This document shows positions 6,311 to 7,079 of a stretch of 7,079 nucleotides of DNA, in pieces. This DNA comes from CBIHLX01 sp966210935 (GTDB taxonomy: Bacteria; Patescibacteriota; Saccharimonadia; Saccharimonadales; Saccharimonadaceae), in contig CBIHLX010000041.1 in assembly GCA_966210935.1 (NCBI GenBank), positions 1-7,079 on the forward strand, given 5' to 3'. Each line of letters begins with the position of its first letter. Within the stretch, counting starts at the first letter, position 1. Both the position numbers and the translations under genes were made by a program. The notes under the pieces were generated by a model that made no database searches, was not told the DNA's origin, and saw nothing but the letters and a program-made list of their open reading frames with translations.

Positions 6311-6340
6311 AACTAACCCCGCATATTAGTTATGCGGGGT
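6311..6340 (-). terminator. Rho-independent terminator of the UVR-motif gene
   Basis: ACCCCGCATA (6316-6325) and TATGCGGGGT (6331-6340) form a perfect 10-bp stem with the loop TTAGT. Read on the minus strand the stem is followed by TAGTTTTTGT, which supplies the T-tract. It lies 47 bases beyond the stop of the minus-strand gene at 6388, and faces the EEP terminator across a 13-base gap, so convergent transcripts are well insulated. Confidence 0.8.
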
Positions 6341-6341
6341 G

Positions 6342-6356
6342 GCCGGACTTTCCGGC
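6342..6356. repeat. Second GC-rich hairpin next to the terminator
   Basis: GCCGGA (6342-6347) and TCCGGC (6351-6356) form a perfect 6-bp stem with a CTT loop, directly beside the larger stem at 6316-6340. It has no T-tract of its own on either strand. On the minus-strand transcript it would form just before the terminator stem and may help to stabilise the 3' end. Confidence 0.5.
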
Positions 6357-6387
6357 AAATGGAGCAATGCTTTGATAGAGCGAGAGA

Positions 6388-6861
6388 TCACCGCGTCATA
6401 CGCTTGGTACCCTCGCGGATACGCTCGATCTCTCCCTTGATACGGTCAGCCTCCTCATACTCCTGGAACATGACCGCCTGATCCAACTCGGCACTCAGCT
6501 CACCAATACGCCGCATCGGCGAACCAAGCGGTGGCGGTCCAAATGACGGATTACCAAACCCGTCAAGGTTGCTGTAGATCTGAAGCGTGCGGTCGCGCTT
6601 AGAGAAGCCGCAATACTGCGCATTCCACGCCGTAAGAGCAAGAATGATTCTCTGGACCATGGCAGGCTGATCGGTACGCTGCCAGGCAGACACCCTGAGG
6701 ATAGGCTCAACTTCATTGGCATCAACAAAGAAGCCTGCATCCTCGAGAACTTTTGCCATCAGCTCTGGGATGCGCTTGTAGAGCTTGAGGCGAACAACCG
6801 GATAGGCCTCGTCGGCACACTCCTCGTACGAGAAGATCACCGAGATCTCTTCACTAGGCAT
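6388..6861 (-). CDS. Small protein with C-terminal UVR (UvrB/UvrC) motif
   Basis: 157 residues. The C-terminus (~120-148) reads ELSAELDQAVMFQEYEEADR and continues IKGEIERI, which fits the UVR motif, the helical-hairpin segment seen in UvrB, UvrC, ClpC and McsA that mediates protein-protein contacts. The first ~105 residues (IPELMAKVLEDAGFFVDANE and so on) form a mixed alpha/beta region that I do not recognise. A glycine/proline-rich linker (GFGNPSFGPPPLGSP, ~101-115) joins the two parts. There is no nuclease, helicase or zinc-finger motif, so it is not UvrB, UvrC or McsA itself; an adaptor role is only a guess. The ATG at 6859-6861 has AAGGAG five bases upstream. A TTG at 6891 would add 10 residues that run through this Shine-Dalgarno, so it was not chosen. 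The gene has its own promoter at 6923-6950 and its own terminator, and looks monocistronic. Confidence 0.8.
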   Translation of the reverse strand: MPSEEISVIFSYEECADEAYPVVRLKLYKRIPELMAKVLEDAGFFVDANEVEPILRVSAWQRTDQPAMVQRIILALTAWNAQYCGFSKRDRTLQIYSNLDGFGNPSFGPPPLGSPMRRIGELSAELDQAVMFQEYEEADRIKGEIERIREGTKRMTR

Positions 6862-6922
6862 TTTAACTCCTTCGTAGCACTGGACGAGCAAACGCTCATC
6901 GACAACAGGACTATTGTTTGTG

Positions 6923-6950
6923 ATTATACAATAGAATTGTCAAATAGCAA
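6923..6950 (-). promoter_or_regulatory. Promoter of the UVR-motif gene
   Basis: On the minus strand TTGCTA (6945-6950) and a perfect TATAAT (6923-6928) are separated by 16 bases, which predicts a leader of about 55 bases before the ATG at 6861. A perfect TTGACA (6938-6943) also occurs, but only 9 bases from the -10 box, too close to serve with it. The promoter begins immediately after the stop codon of the upstream partial gene (6951-6953). Confidence 0.55.
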
Positions 6951-7079
6951 CTATTCATTTGAGTAAAGCTTTAGCCCAGTCCGCGCATAATGTATTGGCA
7001 CATAAGCTCGATCCGTATCGACCTGCAAGAGCGTACCGGCGTCACTTGTGATAATGGGGTGCTCCAAAATAAGATGCAC
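6951..7079 (-). CDS. 3' end of an unrecognised gene (partial)
   Basis: The minus strand is open from the window edge at 7079 down to a TAG at 6951-6953, giving 42 residues. They include the stretches HPIITSDAGTLLQVDTDRAY and VPIHYARTGLKLYSNE. The composition is that of a normal folded protein: alternating hydrophobic and polar residues, no low complexity. The frame stops just before the promoter of the next gene, as expected for a true gene end. I do not recognise the family. With only 42 codons visible, coding status rests on the open frame, composition and context. Confidence 0.6.
   Translation of the reverse strand: MHLILEHPIITSDAGTLLQVDTDRAYVPIHYARTGLKLYSNE

Noticed and set aside
6301..6387. 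Reassignment of TGA to glycine (genetic code 25)
   Set aside because: The UVR protein ends sensibly at a TGA (6388-6390) and reading through would translate its own terminator hairpins.
6862..6891. TTG start adding 10 residues to the UVR-motif protein
   Set aside because: The extension would be encoded across the AAGGAG Shine-Dalgarno that serves the ATG at 6861.
1..7079. CRISPR array, tRNA, rRNA or insertion-sequence ends
   Set aside because: No regularly spaced repeats, cloverleaf, rRNA-like stretch, transposase or terminal inverted repeats were seen on either strand.

Overview
The window reads as bacterial chromosome, most plausibly from a Patescibacteria/CPR lineage such as Candidatus Saccharibacteria (TM7). 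That placement is an inference. It rests on the look of the DUF2130-like protein and the short membrane-anchored DUF348/3D protein, on compact spacing, and on several genes whose TATAAT box lies almost against the start codon with no Shine-Dalgarno sequence. No rRNA or marker gene is present to prove it. The standard bacterial code fits: TAA, TAG and TGA all end plausible reading frames.

Layout. Positions 1-894 (minus) hold a DUF2130-family coiled-coil/nuclease-like gene. Its frame is cut by an in-frame TAA at 73-75, yet the family sequence continues in frame to the window edge. Positions 917-1780 (minus) hold a membrane-anchored cell-wall protein with a DUF348-like segment and a C-terminal 3D domain, 22 bases upstream of the DUF2130 gene and probably in the same operon. 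A divergent intergenic region (1781-2016) follows. Positions 2017-5397 (plus) hold one very large gene for a STAND-type NTPase with an N-terminal restriction-endonuclease-like domain and a long helical C-terminal half, the architecture of Avs-type antiphage sensors. Positions 5510-6214 (plus) hold an endonuclease/exonuclease/phosphatase (EEP) family enzyme with all its catalytic motifs, followed by a strong intrinsic terminator. Positions 6388-6861 (minus) hold a small protein with a C-terminal UVR motif, its own promoter and a terminator. Positions 6951-7079 (minus) hold the last 42 codons of another gene that I do not recognise.

The main candidate for something new is the STAND protein. It is a single-gene putative defence system between apparently ordinary genes. 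Sampled lines within it are more A+T-rich than the neighbouring EEP gene, its nuclease-like domain lacks the textbook catalytic Q/E-x-K, and its promoter suggests a leaderless mRNA with a dyad over the -35 position. The other genes look like chromosomal background, and nothing visible links them functionally to the STAND gene apart from position. The second notable item is the nonsense codon in the DUF2130 gene.
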